DNA of 64,000 bases. Origin: JTS-RE37 sp041744575 (GTDB lineage: Bacteria; Bacteroidota; Bacteroidia; Flavobacteriales; Flavobacteriaceae). The stretch's first letter is position 1; the number at the start of each line of letters is the position of its first letter. Below the pieces are notes generated by a model. That model was given only the letters and a program-made list of their open reading frames with translations, was not told the DNA's origin and ran no database searches. The stretch spans positions 62,001 through 126,000 of the forward strand of contig JBGTKP010000033.1 in the NCBI GenBank assembly GCA_041744575.1, written 5' to 3'. The translations under genes and the position numbers were made by a program. Positions 32,989 to 43,100 of this stretch are shown here, piece by piece.

Positions 32989-33221
32989 CTGATTAAAGCA
33001 GAACACAAACAGAAAACCCCGGATCTATGGTTGGCAGATCTCAGGGTCTCATCGTTGGCTGGGTTATGTTTGGTAAGATTTGGGACTGCTAAATTGCACA
33101 TTAAAAGCTTCTCAAAAAAAGAATAGTTGTAAAGCCCCCTCTTATGTATGCCAACCGGATAAATCCTGATGTTATTGGTTTTAAGGGAGGATAGGTGGTG
33201 ACAACCTCCTGACGATTTTTG

Positions 33222-33229
33222 TATTTTTG
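33222..33229 (+). promoter_or_regulatory. Predicted -7 box (TATTTTTG) of mnmA
   Basis: TATTTTTG ends 16 bases before the ATG at 33246. It lies downstream of an in-frame ATG at 33219, which supports the later start. No TTG at the normal -33 distance was found. Confidence 0.5.
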
Positions 33230-33245
33230 TCATTCATTCTTTCCA

Positions 33246-34436
33246 ATGAAAAAAGTAGTTGTCGGACTTTCCGGGGGTGTTGATAGCAGTGTTGCAGCCT
33301 ATCTGCTTAAGATGCAGGGGTATGAGGTAATAGGAATGTTCATGAAAAACTGGCATGACGATTCCGTTACTATTTCGGAAGAATGCCCCTGGCTGGAAGA
33401 CAGCAATGATGCCCTGATCGTTGCGGAAAAGCTTGGGATTCCATTTCAGACCATAAATCTGAGCAAAGAATACCGGGAACGAATCGTAGAATATATGTTC
33501 CGGGAATACCAGAGAGGGCGAACGCCAAATCCGGATGTGCTGTGCAACCGAGAGATTAAGTTTGATGTCTTTATGAAACTGGCCCTGAAACTTGGGGCCG
33601 ACTTTGTGGCCACCGGGCATTATTGCAGGAAAGACGAACAGATCCTGGCGGATGGCACCTTGGTAAACCGATTACTTACAGGTGAAGACGGCAATAAGGA
33701 CCAATCTTATTTCCTCTGTCAATTGTCCCAGGAACAATTGTCCGGAACACTCTTCCCGATAGGACACCTCACAAAACCCGAAGTGCGGCGCATTGCCGCC
33801 GAAAACGGCCTGATCACTGCAGATAAAAAGGATTCACAGGGTCTTTGCTTTATCGGCAAAGTACGACTTCCGGACTTCCTGCAGCAACAACTGGCTCCGA
33901 AAAAAGGACCTATAGTTGAGATTCCACCGGACAACATCCGCTACCAGAAAGAGGTACCTGAATTCAGAACCAAAACAGAGGAGCTGGCATTCTTTGCAGA
34001 AAAGAAGGGCTATGCCCTGACCGATGGCAAGGTGGTCGGGGAACATCAGGGGGCACATTATTTTACCATAGGGCAGCGAAAAGGGCTTGATGTGGGGGGT
34101 AAGAAGGAACCTCTTTTTGTGATTGAAACCGATGTCTCAGATAACATTATTTATACAGGGCAGGGAAAACAACACCCTGGTTTGTTTCGGAGGACCCTCT
34201 TTGTAGCAGATCGCGATTTGCACTGGGTCCGTGCTGACCTTGCACTCAGGGAGGACGAATCCATGGTCGTGAAGGCCCGTATCCGATACAGACAGCCCCT
34301 CCAGAAGGCCACGCTTTACAAAATAGACGGCGGAATGTATGTTGATTTTCATTCGCCCCAAACCGCTATCGCGGAGGGGCAATTTGTTGCATGGTACAGG
34401 GGAGAGGAACTTGTCGGATCAGGCGTCATTGGTTGA
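33246..34436 (+). CDS. mnmA: tRNA 2-thiouridine(34) synthase MnmA
   Basis: 396 residues. MnmA adenylates and thiolates the wobble uridine of Glu, Lys and Gln tRNAs. The PP-loop 'GLSGGVDSS' is at 7-15; the two catalytic cysteines are C100 in 'PNPDVLCNREIKF' and C201 in 'DSQGLCFIGK'. 'VATGHYCR', 'KDQSYFLCQL' and 'FTIGQRKGL' are all standard. The start follows the family N-terminus (MKKVVVGLSGG) and the promoter box just upstream. Sulfur would come from a cysteine desulfurase relay encoded elsewhere. It is possibly co-transcribed with the nitronate monooxygenase gene 58 bases downstream. Confidence 0.97.
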   Translation: MKKVVVGLSGGVDSSVAAYLLKMQGYEVIGMFMKNWHDDSVTISEECPWLEDSNDALIVAEKLGIPFQTINLSKEYRERIVEYMFREYQRGRTPNPDVLCNREIKFDVFMKLALKLGADFVATGHYCRKDEQILADGTLVNRLLTGEDGNKDQSYFLCQLSQEQLSGTLFPIGHLTKPEVRRIAAENGLITADKKDSQGLCFIGKVRLPDFLQQQLAPKKGPIVEIPPDNIRYQKEVPEFRTKTEELAFFAEKKGYALTDGKVVGEHQGAHYFTIGQRKGLDVGGKKEPLFVIETDVSDNIIYTGQGKQHPGLFRRTLFVADRDLHWVRADLALREDESMVVKARIRYRQPLQKATLYKIDGGMYVDFHSPQTAIAEGQFVAWYRGEELVGSGVIG

Positions 34437-34494
34437 GCTGCTAATACATTGATACACTGTCATCGGGGGATGTAGTGCTTCACGAAAAAAAACG

Positions 34495-35442
34495 ATGCAA
34501 AACAAAATTACCACCCTTTTTCAAACGAAGTATCCGATAGTTCAGGCAGGAATGGTATGGGCGAGTGGCTGGCGTCTCGCTTCAGCTGTGTCAAATGCTG
34601 GTGGTCTGGGATTGATCGGTTCAGGAAGTATGTACCCTGAAGTACTGAGAGAACACATTACCAAATGCCAGGTGGCAACGGATCGGCCCTTTGGCGTAAA
34701 TGTGCCCCTTTTATATCCGGATACGGAAAAACTAATGGAAATCATTGCTTCTGCCGGGGTGAAGATCGTATTTACTTCAGCAGGGAATCCGGAAACATGG
34801 ACGCCTTTTCTCAAAAGTCATCAAATAACCGTAGTTCATGTGGTAAGCAGTCTGAAGTTTGCGCTTAAGGCCGAAACAGCCGGTGTGGATGCCGTGGTTG
34901 CCGAAGGTTTTGAGGCCGGAGGTCATAATGGGAGGGATGAAACAACCACCATGACCCTTGTGCCGGCGATCAGGGAAAAAACAGGGATTCCTTTACTGGC
35001 CGCAGGAGGTATCGCTACCGGACAAGCCATGTTGGCGGCTATGGCCCTGGGAGCGGATGGGGTACAGGTGGGAAGCCGTTTTGTTGCAAGCCATGAAGCC
35101 TCATCCCATCACTTGTTCAAGGAACGCGTCGTAGCGGCAGGGGAAGGAGAAACACATCTGACGCTCAAGGAACTCGCTCCTGTAAGGCTGCTAGAGAACA
35201 AATTCTACAGGGATATTCAGGCGGCATATGCACGAGGCGCCGGACCCGATGAACTCCGGAAACTATTAGGCAGAGCCCGCGCCAAGAAGGGAATGTTTGA
35301 AGGGGATTTGGAGGAAGGAGAACTTGAAATCGGACAGGTCGCTGCCCTCATTCACGATATCAAACCGGCGGCAGAGATTGTATCAGATCTGGTCAGGGAA
35401 TATGATACCTGCCTCCGGAAGCTACAGCCCATTCAATCCTGA
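34495..35442 (+). CDS. Nitronate monooxygenase / 2-nitropropane dioxygenase-family FMN enzyme
   Basis: 315 residues in an FMN-binding TIM barrel. 'YPIVQAGMVWASGWRLASAVSNAGGLGLIGSGSM' is the family N-terminus; 'EGFEAGGHNG' supplies the catalytic histidine H144; 'LLAAGGIATGQAMLAAMALGADGVQVGSRFV' is the FMN-phosphate loop. Enzymes of this class oxidise nitroalkane anions such as propionate-3-nitronate; related proteins are FabK-type enoyl reductases, but no fatty-acid genes are near and the GGHNG motif favours nitronate monooxygenase. Typical length. It follows mnmA by 58 bases and converges with the DUF5009 gene. Confidence 0.9.
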   Translation: MQNKITTLFQTKYPIVQAGMVWASGWRLASAVSNAGGLGLIGSGSMYPEVLREHITKCQVATDRPFGVNVPLLYPDTEKLMEIIASAGVKIVFTSAGNPETWTPFLKSHQITVVHVVSSLKFALKAETAGVDAVVAEGFEAGGHNGRDETTTMTLVPAIREKTGIPLLAAGGIATGQAMLAAMALGADGVQVGSRFVASHEASSHHLFKERVVAAGEGETHLTLKELAPVRLLENKFYRDIQAAYARGAGPDELRKLLGRARAKKGMFEGDLEEGELEIGQVAALIHDIKPAAEIVSDLVREYDTCLRKLQPIQS

Positions 35443-35507
35443 GAACGGACTTCTGAGAGCGCATATCACTCGATGGACGCTTCCATTCCCGTTCGACTTC
35501 AATTAAC

Positions 35508-36632
35508 TCAGACCCTGAGGAATAATTTTTGCCTGTACAATATGTAGAGAAAGACCCATTGCACAGCCAGGCTGCACATGACCAAAACCACGGCATTATA
35601 GGGGGCGCCCACCAACTGGGAAAGCCATCCAAAAAAAGCTCGCGTAGTATATCCCCAATCGATGAACCCGGATGCCATATAGATAAGGATAGAATTCATG
35701 CCGATAACCCTGAAGAAAAATGCCCATTTCCTGTATCCCTGAATGTCTATTATATAATAGAAAAGCGCTATCAGCAACATACTGATCCCTGCGGCTTGCA
35801 GTGTAAAGGAGCTGGTCCACAAGTTCTTATTGATTGGCAATACAAGATTCCAAACCTGGGCAACAAGAATCAGCAGGGTGCCAAGAATGACCAGTCGTAC
35901 GGCACTCCTAACTCGTCGGTCCTGCGGTGTATTTTTCAGAAGATTCCCTGTCAGAATTCCCAGAAGCGCTGTGGCAATGGCGGGAATTGTAGAAATCAGA
36001 CCTTCGGGGTCATGTATACCCAGATAGAGTTTCCCTGGCAGGATACTCCGATCCAGGTAAGAGACGAAATTACCCTCCATAGAAAGATCGCCCATGGGAA
36101 AGCCCGGGGCAGAATTAAACGCGAGTAACATCCAGTATCCCAGAAGCAAGCCTGTGATCCAGAACAACCGGCTCCTCTGCGTGGTATATAGGAAAATGAT
36201 ATTGGCAAACATGTACGCAAGTCCGATGCGGCCCAATACACTTGGAAATCGGATCTCCTCTATGGGTCTGATTTCCAGTCCGTTATTATAAATAATCCCG
36301 AGGATAACCAGGATGAGCCCTCGTTTTATGACCCGGACCAGAAGTTCCTTTTTGCTTTTTCCCCGTTCGAGTTGTTTTCCGATGGAAAAGGGGGTGGCTA
36401 CCCCAGCCAGAAAAAGGAATAGCGGAAAGATCAGATCATATGCGGCAAAACCATGCCAGTCAGGATGAATAAACTGATGGGATAATCCTTCCCAAATGGG
36501 GGAGGAGGTTATTTCCGCCATTTGGTGGAAAAGCTCCTCGGCGCCAATGATCCAGAACATGTCAAATCCACGGAGGGCATCCAGGGAATACAACCTTGCT
36601 GTAACAAGGTCCTGATTCATATCTGATCCCAT
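35508..36632 (-). CDS. DUF5009 / heparan-alpha-glucosaminide acetyltransferase-like membrane protein
   Basis: 374 residues with about ten transmembrane helices. The N-terminal 'RLYSLDALRGFDMFWIIGAEELFH' and 'HPDWHGFAAYDLIFPLFLFLAGVATPFSIG' are the signature of the bacterial relatives of lysosomal HGSNAT (DUF5009/DUF1624). In HGSNAT a histidine in the 'H-G-F' region transfers acetyl from cytoplasmic acetyl-CoA to a lumenal amino sugar; 'DWHGF' keeps it here. The bacterial role is presumably transmembrane acetylation of a periplasmic sugar, which is inference. Start could be 36632 or 36620. It is transcribed away from the SMP-30 gene, 142 bases upstream on the same strand. Confidence 0.87.
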   Translation of the reverse strand: MGSDMNQDLVTARLYSLDALRGFDMFWIIGAEELFHQMAEITSSPIWEGLSHQFIHPDWHGFAAYDLIFPLFLFLAGVATPFSIGKQLERGKSKKELLVRVIKRGLILVILGIIYNNGLEIRPIEEIRFPSVLGRIGLAYMFANIIFLYTTQRSRLFWITGLLLGYWMLLAFNSAPGFPMGDLSMEGNFVSYLDRSILPGKLYLGIHDPEGLISTIPAIATALLGILTGNLLKNTPQDRRVRSAVRLVILGTLLILVAQVWNLVLPINKNLWTSSFTLQAAGISMLLIALFYYIIDIQGYRKWAFFFRVIGMNSILIYMASGFIDWGYTTRAFFGWLSQLVGAPYNAVVLVMCSLAVQWVFLYILYRQKLFLRV

Positions 36633-36774
36633 ATTTGGAGAACATCCATATCCCTTTGTATTATTGTGGAACGCCCTAATGTAATTAATTTAATCAAATA
36701 ATTCACCTCGTCTGAATTTGTTAAAAACTGAATCTGGACAGGGCCCATTGTCTCGTGACTAAATACACAAGGTC

Positions 36775-37830
36775 TCATTTCAGGCGCAACTGCAGAACGT
36801 AACTGTCAGCGGTGATAAATAAAACCGACTCATCTTCATTGAATGCACAATTTGATGTCGCCTGTCCGGTTTTGATTTTTCCCAGAAGCGTACCCTCCGG
36901 GGAAAATAGAAATATCCCTCCGGGTCCCGTGGCAAACACCGTTCCATCCGAATGTACCTTCAGCCCATCAGGCAATCCCTTTTCCTTAGCTACCAGGGAG
37001 GTAGCGTCGTACAATAGTTTCCCCTCCCCCAGGGTAGCATCGCCGGAAATCTCAAAAACTTTCCAGATGGCCTTGTCAGGATCTGAATTAGCGATATAAA
37101 TTTTCTTCTCGTCCGGCGAAAAAGCGATGCCGTTGGGGCGTGAAAATTCTGAAGTGAGCAGAATGACCTTCCCATCAGCCCGCAGTTTATAAACTCCCTG
37201 AAAGTCGAGTTCTTTGTTGGGATCGTCCATGCGTTTCGGGAGACCATAGGGAGGATCAGTAAAGAAGAGCTCCCCGTTTTTATTGAACACTGCATCGTTC
37301 GGGCTGTTCAGACGCTTGCCATCATACATGTCTGCAAGGGAATGGAAGACTGGATCCGGTGCATCCGTTGAGGCGTCCATCATCGCGATCCGGCGCTCCC
37401 CGTGCTGGCAGAGTATCAGTTTGCCGTCCTTATTTAACAGAAGGCCGTTAGACCCAGGCTCCTCGCCCTCAAATTGAGTTCCAAGGAATCCGGAGGGGTG
37501 CAGGTATTGTTTTGCCTTTTCGCCACTCTTCCATGAATAGATCGCATTTTTTGGGATATCCGAATATAACAATTGTTGATTTTCTGCTATCCAAAGCGGT
37601 CCTTCGGTCCAGTCATGGCCCTCGGCAATTATTTCCAGGTTGCCATCTTCTGGCAGCACATCCCAAAGTCGTTCATCCAATACTTCTATTGTGCCTTCGC
37701 TGTATGCTGTCAGCACTTGGTCCTTGGGTCCTGGAACTTCGGACACTTCTGTTTTCTTGCGATCATTGCAGGCCATGCTATTGGCCAGAAAGAGCAACAC
37801 AAGTACGTATCTGACAATTTTTACTATCAT
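36775..37830 (-). CDS. SMP-30/gluconolactonase-family lipoprotein
   Basis: 351 residues from the ATG at 37830, which puts the signal and lipobox (…LLFLANSMACND) at the N-terminus; the longer frame from 37887 adds a basic tail and is less likely. The six-bladed propeller is clear: 'WTEGPLWIAENQQLLYSDIPKNAIYSW' (first metal-binding Glu), 'GSNGLLLNKDGKLILCQHGERRIA', 'LNSPNDAVFNKNGELFFTDPPYG' (Asn) and 'FSRPNGIAFSPDEKKIYIANSDPD' (Asn, Asp). These bind calcium and hydrolyse sugar lactones. Located at the outer face of a membrane. It ends the 36.8-48.6 kb minus-strand catabolic block; a sugar dehydrogenase partner is plausible. Confidence 0.93.
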   Translation of the reverse strand: MIVKIVRYVLVLLFLANSMACNDRKKTEVSEVPGPKDQVLTAYSEGTIEVLDERLWDVLPEDGNLEIIAEGHDWTEGPLWIAENQQLLYSDIPKNAIYSWKSGEKAKQYLHPSGFLGTQFEGEEPGSNGLLLNKDGKLILCQHGERRIAMMDASTDAPDPVFHSLADMYDGKRLNSPNDAVFNKNGELFFTDPPYGLPKRMDDPNKELDFQGVYKLRADGKVILLTSEFSRPNGIAFSPDEKKIYIANSDPDKAIWKVFEISGDATLGEGKLLYDATSLVAKEKGLPDGLKVHSDGTVFATGPGGIFLFSPEGTLLGKIKTGQATSNCAFNEDESVLFITADSYVLQLRLK

Positions 37831-38277
37831 AATTAGGGGTAATTTAAAAAGGACCAGTGGGAGTATCCGCTTCCGAAAGATATTCATTTTTTTTATCAGA
37901 GGAGATAAGAGATATCGGCAATTTGGCTGTGAATTTCCAGTGGACTTGTATGATAAAAGTGATAGCAGTTTTTTAGCTGCGCCCGATCCTACCTTTCAGG
38001 CATGTTGAAGTATCGAGAGTTGGGGTTGGGAATAGTGGAAACTTTGGATGCTCCTCCGGAACAATTTCCTGAATGCAACCCATACCTGAGCGTCTCCTCT
38101 GGCAGATGGTTTGCCATCCCGGTCAATGATGTAATTCCATGAAGAAAATACCGGAAAGTTTCTATCCGCGTAAATGCATCAGCCTTACGGAAGAAACGGC
38201 ACATTGGGTGCGAAGATTATGCTCCTGAATCATTGAATTCAGCCATTTCTGCCTGGTTCTTCGGTCGATCCCACCAT
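37831..38277. other. 447-base stretch with no supported gene
   Basis: Contains only short open frames without family resemblance. One reading of the minus strand around 38050-38180 gives a peptide with coding-like composition ('NYIIDRDGKPSARGDAQVWV') but without start, stop or length, so a decayed gene fragment is possible and not claimed. No promoter box or terminator hairpin was recognised. Confidence 0.4.
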
Positions 38278-40005
38278 TTATAGCACAGATGTACTGATCT
38301 TAATGTCCGCATCTTGCCATGCGGTGTCATATTCCTCCTTAATTTTTTGGGCATCCTGATTTTTTCCCTGCGCACTCAGACTGTTGTATAGACCCATTAA
38401 GGACCATCCGTTTTGCCTTAAAACCTGCAGGTCTTCCCTATAGATTTTCTCCGCTTCTTTATAATTTCCGGCCCGGTAGAGCACAGCACCCAGCGTCTGT
38501 CTCACAGGAATGTGCCAGGCTGCGGGTTCGCTGTAAGTAAGGGCATCTTCATATACTACGGCTTCTTTTAGTTGCATGATGGCACTGTTCAAGTCACCTT
38601 TCGCAGCTGCCAGTTCGCCTGCCAGGACTTTCTCTGCAACCAGCGCGATCTTAGAACTCGGATTGGTATAATTCGCAACAATATTTTCAAGTTCGGGATC
38701 TTTTGACAATAGGGCAAGTGCGTTATATTCTTCGGCAGCTTGCGGAAAATTGCCTTTTCTTATAAAGGCTATGCCACGTGCATAGTGCCAGATGAGATTC
38801 AGGTGCTTATACTGATCCCCGGGATATGGGATGGTAAGGATGTCATTCCATTTGCCAAAACGGGTATAGGCTAAAATCGGGGTCGATGCGAAATCCTGAA
38901 GGAAAGGGAGCGCAACCAGTTCTCCCACAGGAACTTTTTCGGCTGTTTTCTGGGCCGCCCCAATCGCCTTTTCACTATCCCCCAGCAAGCTGGCGGCAGA
39001 CCACAGGAAATGAAGGTTATGTGGGTAATAAGCAAGCGGATACATCCCCTGGGAATAGCATTGAGAAATATAATCTTCATCGGCGAGGATGGCAAGTTCA
39101 TTCACTTTGACGGCATCCTGGTACCTGCCTACCCTGATGTAAATATGGGCGGGCATATGCACGATATGGCCGGCAGCCGGCATAAGCGATCCCAGCGTAT
39201 CGGCACTAGGAACCGCAGCCTCCGGTTGAGGCAATTCCATCAGGTGGATAAAGGCATGGTGAGCTCCCGGATGACCGGCGTCCAGTGAAATGGCCTTTTC
39301 CAACGCTGCCTTGGCTGCAAGCGTATTCTCCGCCGGAAGACCCTCGTTATCCCAGTAATTCCAGGGCATGGTATTCATAATGGCATCAGCATACAAGGTA
39401 AGTACGGTCGGATCATCAGGGAATTTCGCTGCTGTTTCTGCCATGGCCCGCATAAAATCCTGGTTGAGTTTTGCGATATCGACAGAGAAATCATTATGGT
39501 AACGCGAGTTCAGAGCCCTGATAAGGCTTTGTTCTTTCATGCCTGCAGCTCCTGCAAGTTGATTGGCTCTTTCCAGCGTCTCAAGGCATTTCTTTTTCCT
39601 TTCATCATCTGGAAAGGGGTCATTAATATTAGGTCCCAGGGCAAAAGCCTGGCCCCAATAGGCCATTGCCGACCCGGGTTCCAGGCGTGCCACCTCCATA
39701 AAAGACCGGTGTGCCTCAGCGTGGTTAAATGCAAAGATGAGGCGCAGGCCCTGGTCAAAGAATTGTTGAGCTACGGGATCTTTAACGCTGATAGAAAAAC
39801 TGAGATTCCCCAGGTTTTCAAATAGTGGGGATATTTGGCGGGTCGTATCAACTCCTTTCAACAGGAATTTGGCCGCAGTGCATTTAATGGAATAGAAGGA
39901 GGCATTTTGTTGTTTGACAATCTGTTTCTGTTGGGTATCCGGAAACAGGAAGACGAATGTAGCTGCCAAAACTACCGTCGTACCCAAGAGCACCTTTGTT
40001 TTCAT
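38278..40005 (-). CDS. Large TPR-repeat exported protein
   Basis: 575 residues from the ATG at 40005 (MKTKVLLGTTVVLAATFVFLF), the only start giving a signal sequence. Residues from about 70 on are helical TPR-type repeats: 'FDQGLRLIFAFNHAEAHRSFMEVARLEPGSAMAYWGQAFALGPN', 'AALEKAISLDAGHPGAHHAFIHLME', 'GTVLYRAGNYKEAEKIYRED'-like units near the C-terminus. The 'YWGQAFALGPNINDPFPD' and 'H..AH.YIR.G' motifs are typical of a widespread TPR family of unknown function. A strong -7 box plus inverted repeat lies upstream, after the PVC cytochrome gene, so it is separately regulated although read in the same direction. Confidence 0.87.
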   Translation of the reverse strand: MKTKVLLGTTVVLAATFVFLFPDTQQKQIVKQQNASFYSIKCTAAKFLLKGVDTTRQISPLFENLGNLSFSISVKDPVAQQFFDQGLRLIFAFNHAEAHRSFMEVARLEPGSAMAYWGQAFALGPNINDPFPDDERKKKCLETLERANQLAGAAGMKEQSLIRALNSRYHNDFSVDIAKLNQDFMRAMAETAAKFPDDPTVLTLYADAIMNTMPWNYWDNEGLPAENTLAAKAALEKAISLDAGHPGAHHAFIHLMELPQPEAAVPSADTLGSLMPAAGHIVHMPAHIYIRVGRYQDAVKVNELAILADEDYISQCYSQGMYPLAYYPHNLHFLWSAASLLGDSEKAIGAAQKTAEKVPVGELVALPFLQDFASTPILAYTRFGKWNDILTIPYPGDQYKHLNLIWHYARGIAFIRKGNFPQAAEEYNALALLSKDPELENIVANYTNPSSKIALVAEKVLAGELAAAKGDLNSAIMQLKEAVVYEDALTYSEPAAWHIPVRQTLGAVLYRAGNYKEAEKIYREDLQVLRQNGWSLMGLYNSLSAQGKNQDAQKIKEEYDTAWQDADIKISTSVL

Positions 40006-40040
40006 TGGAGTAGGATTAAAATTAAACGTAAAAGTTGGGG

Positions 40041-40086
40041 GAACACCGGTTACATTGAACACAATCAAACAGATATGCCGGTGTTC
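40041..40086. repeat. Perfect 9-base inverted repeat in the TPR-gene leader
   Basis: GAACACCGG at 40041-40049 and CCGGTGTTC at 40078-40086 are exact reverse complements separated by 28 bases, lying between the -7 box and the TPR gene start. The right arm touches the TAnnTTTG box at 40086 and spans the predicted transcription start. It could be two halves of an operator or a hairpin in the leader RNA; no T-tract follows, so it is not an intrinsic terminator. Confidence 0.6.
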
Positions 40087-40093
40087 AAATATA
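40086..40093 (-). promoter_or_regulatory. Predicted -7 box (TATATTTG) of the TPR gene
   Basis: TATATTTG on the minus strand matches TAnnTTTG, 80 bases before the ATG at 40005. It lies in the 153-base gap after the PVC cytochrome gene. No TTG at the normal -33 distance was found. Its last base is shared with an arm of the inverted repeat, so a repressor bound there would block it. Confidence 0.5.
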
Positions 40094-40158
40094 AGTTGTA
40101 AGTTACAAATGACCTATAGGTCGTACCTGTTTTCTTTAACGACTACATAAATTTGGTT

Positions 40159-43100
40159 TCACAGGCTTTCACCGGTCTTCTGGTCTGTTTTAAGGGAAGC
40201 GAGAAACTCAATAAGATTCCGGATCTCGCGCTTGCTCAATACCTGCCCCATGGCCGGCATGGCTGAAGGCATGTTCTCCCTTTTTTGAATTCTGCCAACA
40301 GGAATTTCCATGGGTTCTGCATCTGAAGTCCTTACAATTATTTCCACGGCTGATTCTTCTTCCAATATCCCACGAACCGTTTGCCCGTCCTTGAGGGTAA
40401 TGGCCACAGCGCCGAATCCCGGTGCAAGACGCTCTCCGGGGACGATCAGTGACTGCAGTAGCTGCTCTCTGGTCAGGAGGTTGCCTATATTATCCAATGG
40501 CGGTCCAACCTTGCCGCCCGCTCCATCAAGGGAATGGCATCGGACACATTGGGCTGCCGGGTGATTCTTGAAAACGGTAGCCCCCGGCCACGACTGTCCT
40601 CCGTACAGGGTCTCTGCAAAGTCATCTGTGTTTTCGCCTGGCGGTCTATTGGCTTCCAAAGCAGTGATCAGATCCTGCGAATGGGTAGCCTTAACTGCTT
40701 CCGCCAGGTCCAGCAACACCCCCTGCGGCAGCTGGCCTGTAGAGGCTTGTTTTATCAACTGCATTAAAACAGGCTGGCTTTTATCCAATGGCAGTTCCCC
40801 TAGCACATCGAGCATGCGCTGTTGCTCCCGAAGAGATCCATTCCTGAATATGGGACCCACGATCAGCGGTAATTCTTCGTTGGAGATATCCAGCTCGGGA
40901 ATAAGGCCCACCGCAGCAGTCCGGACTTCCTGGTCGTTGTCACGCATGCCACGTTGCATAGAAGCCCCTATATTTTCATAGTTAAGGGAAGCCAAAGTTT
41001 CCAGCATGGCCGCCCGGACAGGAGCTGAGGGATGCCTTAAAAAAAGGTCATTCAATTCCTTGTTATATTGTGCAATCCCCAGTGATTTCAGAACCTTGGA
41101 TACTCCGATAAGTAAATTATTATCAGAATCCTTAAGAAATTCCGGGATATCCCCTTCAATTTTGCGTTTGACGATCGTTGAGTCGCGCTTTATAACCCCT
41201 CTGAACCTGCCGTCGACACGATCCAGGACGGAAGGGGAGGACCAGCTGCCAATAGTGGCCAGGGCTTCCCCTCTGAGATTGCCGGGGAGGTCCTTTCGTT
41301 TTGCAAAGGCAATAAGCCCGTCCAGTTCCTGTTCCCCTCCAACCCGGAGAGCAGCATTAATACTCCTTCTTATCAGCGGTTCTGAAGTAAAACGTGTTTG
41401 TGTAAGCAATGCGGCAAGGGCAGGGAGTGCGTCTTCAATGGAACGGTCATCATTGATCGCCCTGGCTGCCTCGGTTACGATATAGATATCCTCGTCATTC
41501 AGAAATTGCGAAACTTCGGCGTTACCGAGTTGCCGTAGGATCAGCACCGCTGCAATCCTCAGGCTCCGTTCCGGGCTAGATGCCAGGTTGACAATCGGAG
41601 CGACCTCTCCGATCCTTGCCAAGGCAAGAACTGCTGCGTGTCGCAGGTATATATCTTTATCGGCATTTTCGGAAATCATATTGAGTAGTGGCGAAACGGC
41701 ATTCTTATAAGCGATTCTACCCAACGCCTGAGCTGCGAAAAACCTGACGCGGTCGTTGGCGTGTTTAAGTAGTGGTATGAGCTCAGGACCTGCATCCGTA
41801 TATCTGACATCTCCCAGAACTTTGACCGACTGGGCCACAATTTCAGGATCGGAATCCTGAAGGAGTTCCAGCAATGGGGAGGCATTTTTTAATTCCTTTG
41901 CCGCCAATTGACCGATTCCCCAAATACCATGAATCCGGGCCAGTTGGTCCTTTTCTTCCTTTATAACTTTTTTAAGGGTACGGAAACCCCAAAAGGTACG
42001 ACGGGCCAATTCAAATTGCGCTTTTTGCCGCACCCGCATATCGGCATTCTTCAGAAGTGCTGCAAGGTCGGCGGTGGATTCATTGTCATATTCAATATTT
42101 AGTAATCGCTGGGTTTCCAGACGTTCCTTTTCCAAATCGTTCCTTCCTTCCGCCACATCAACTTTCCATACCCGGCCATAGTTTTTTGTATTCCAGCCAT
42201 TGATCCAGTCTGCAACATACAGCGCGCCGTCCGGTCCGAACCTTATCCCAGTCGGGAGTACGCCACTTAGGAAATCGGTTTCCGTATCGAGTTCAAAAGA
42301 GGCTCCTTTTGGTTTCAGGTCGAAAGCCCAGATGTGAGAAAGGCTCGGATCACCCACAAACTCCACAAGGAAAAATTTATTGAGCCAGTCCCTGCCCAAA
42401 GCAGTTCCAGGATTATAAACCATCCCGGTAGGGCCGTTGTGGAAATTACGGATCGGAGGAATGATATAAGCCGCCTGACCTTCCCAGCGGGGAACATATA
42501 ACCGCTCATCCATCCACACCTTATACCCGTTATTTTTAGGATCGTTATATTTTCCGTACTGCCAGTTGGACCGCCATCCTGCATCGGACCCTTCAACAAT
42601 ATGAACAAGCCGTTCGCTTTCCCCGCTGTGATCCCCATCATTATCTGAAGAAATAATGTTTCCATAGGGGTCAAATACGAACTCGTGGGTGTTCCGGAGA
42701 CCACGGGCATATACCTCAAAATCACTCCCGTCAGGATTACATCTTACAATGATTCCCTGGTTGGGGTAGGCATGTTTGGAACCATCTGCCGCAGTAAGGT
42801 TGGCTCCGATATCCCCAATTCCCCAATATATTTTACCATCAGGACCCTGAATGGCTCCTGACATCCCGTGACCGCCAAATCCTATATGGACTGCAAAGCC
42901 ATGGGCAAGGCTCTTTTTGGTATCCAGGACCCCATCTTCATTGGAATCAGTGACTCGCCACATGTCCGGACCGACGCCTATATAGGTCGCGTCATCCCTC
43001 ACCAGCAGGGCACCTGCAACATCCGTGATTTCTTCATTGAAGTCATTTAAGATCCGGGTTGACCGGTCCGCGATCCCATTGCCGTCCAGATCTTCCAGTT

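Noticed and set aside
33000..33200. Scattered GGTTGGC / GCCAACC inverted repeat between yidC and mnmA
   Set aside because: Arms are about 110 bases apart and only seven bases long; likely chance.
37989..38204. 71-codon minus-strand frame in the gap after the SMP-30 gene
   Set aside because: No family match; a neighbouring frame looks equally coding-like, so neither can be supported.
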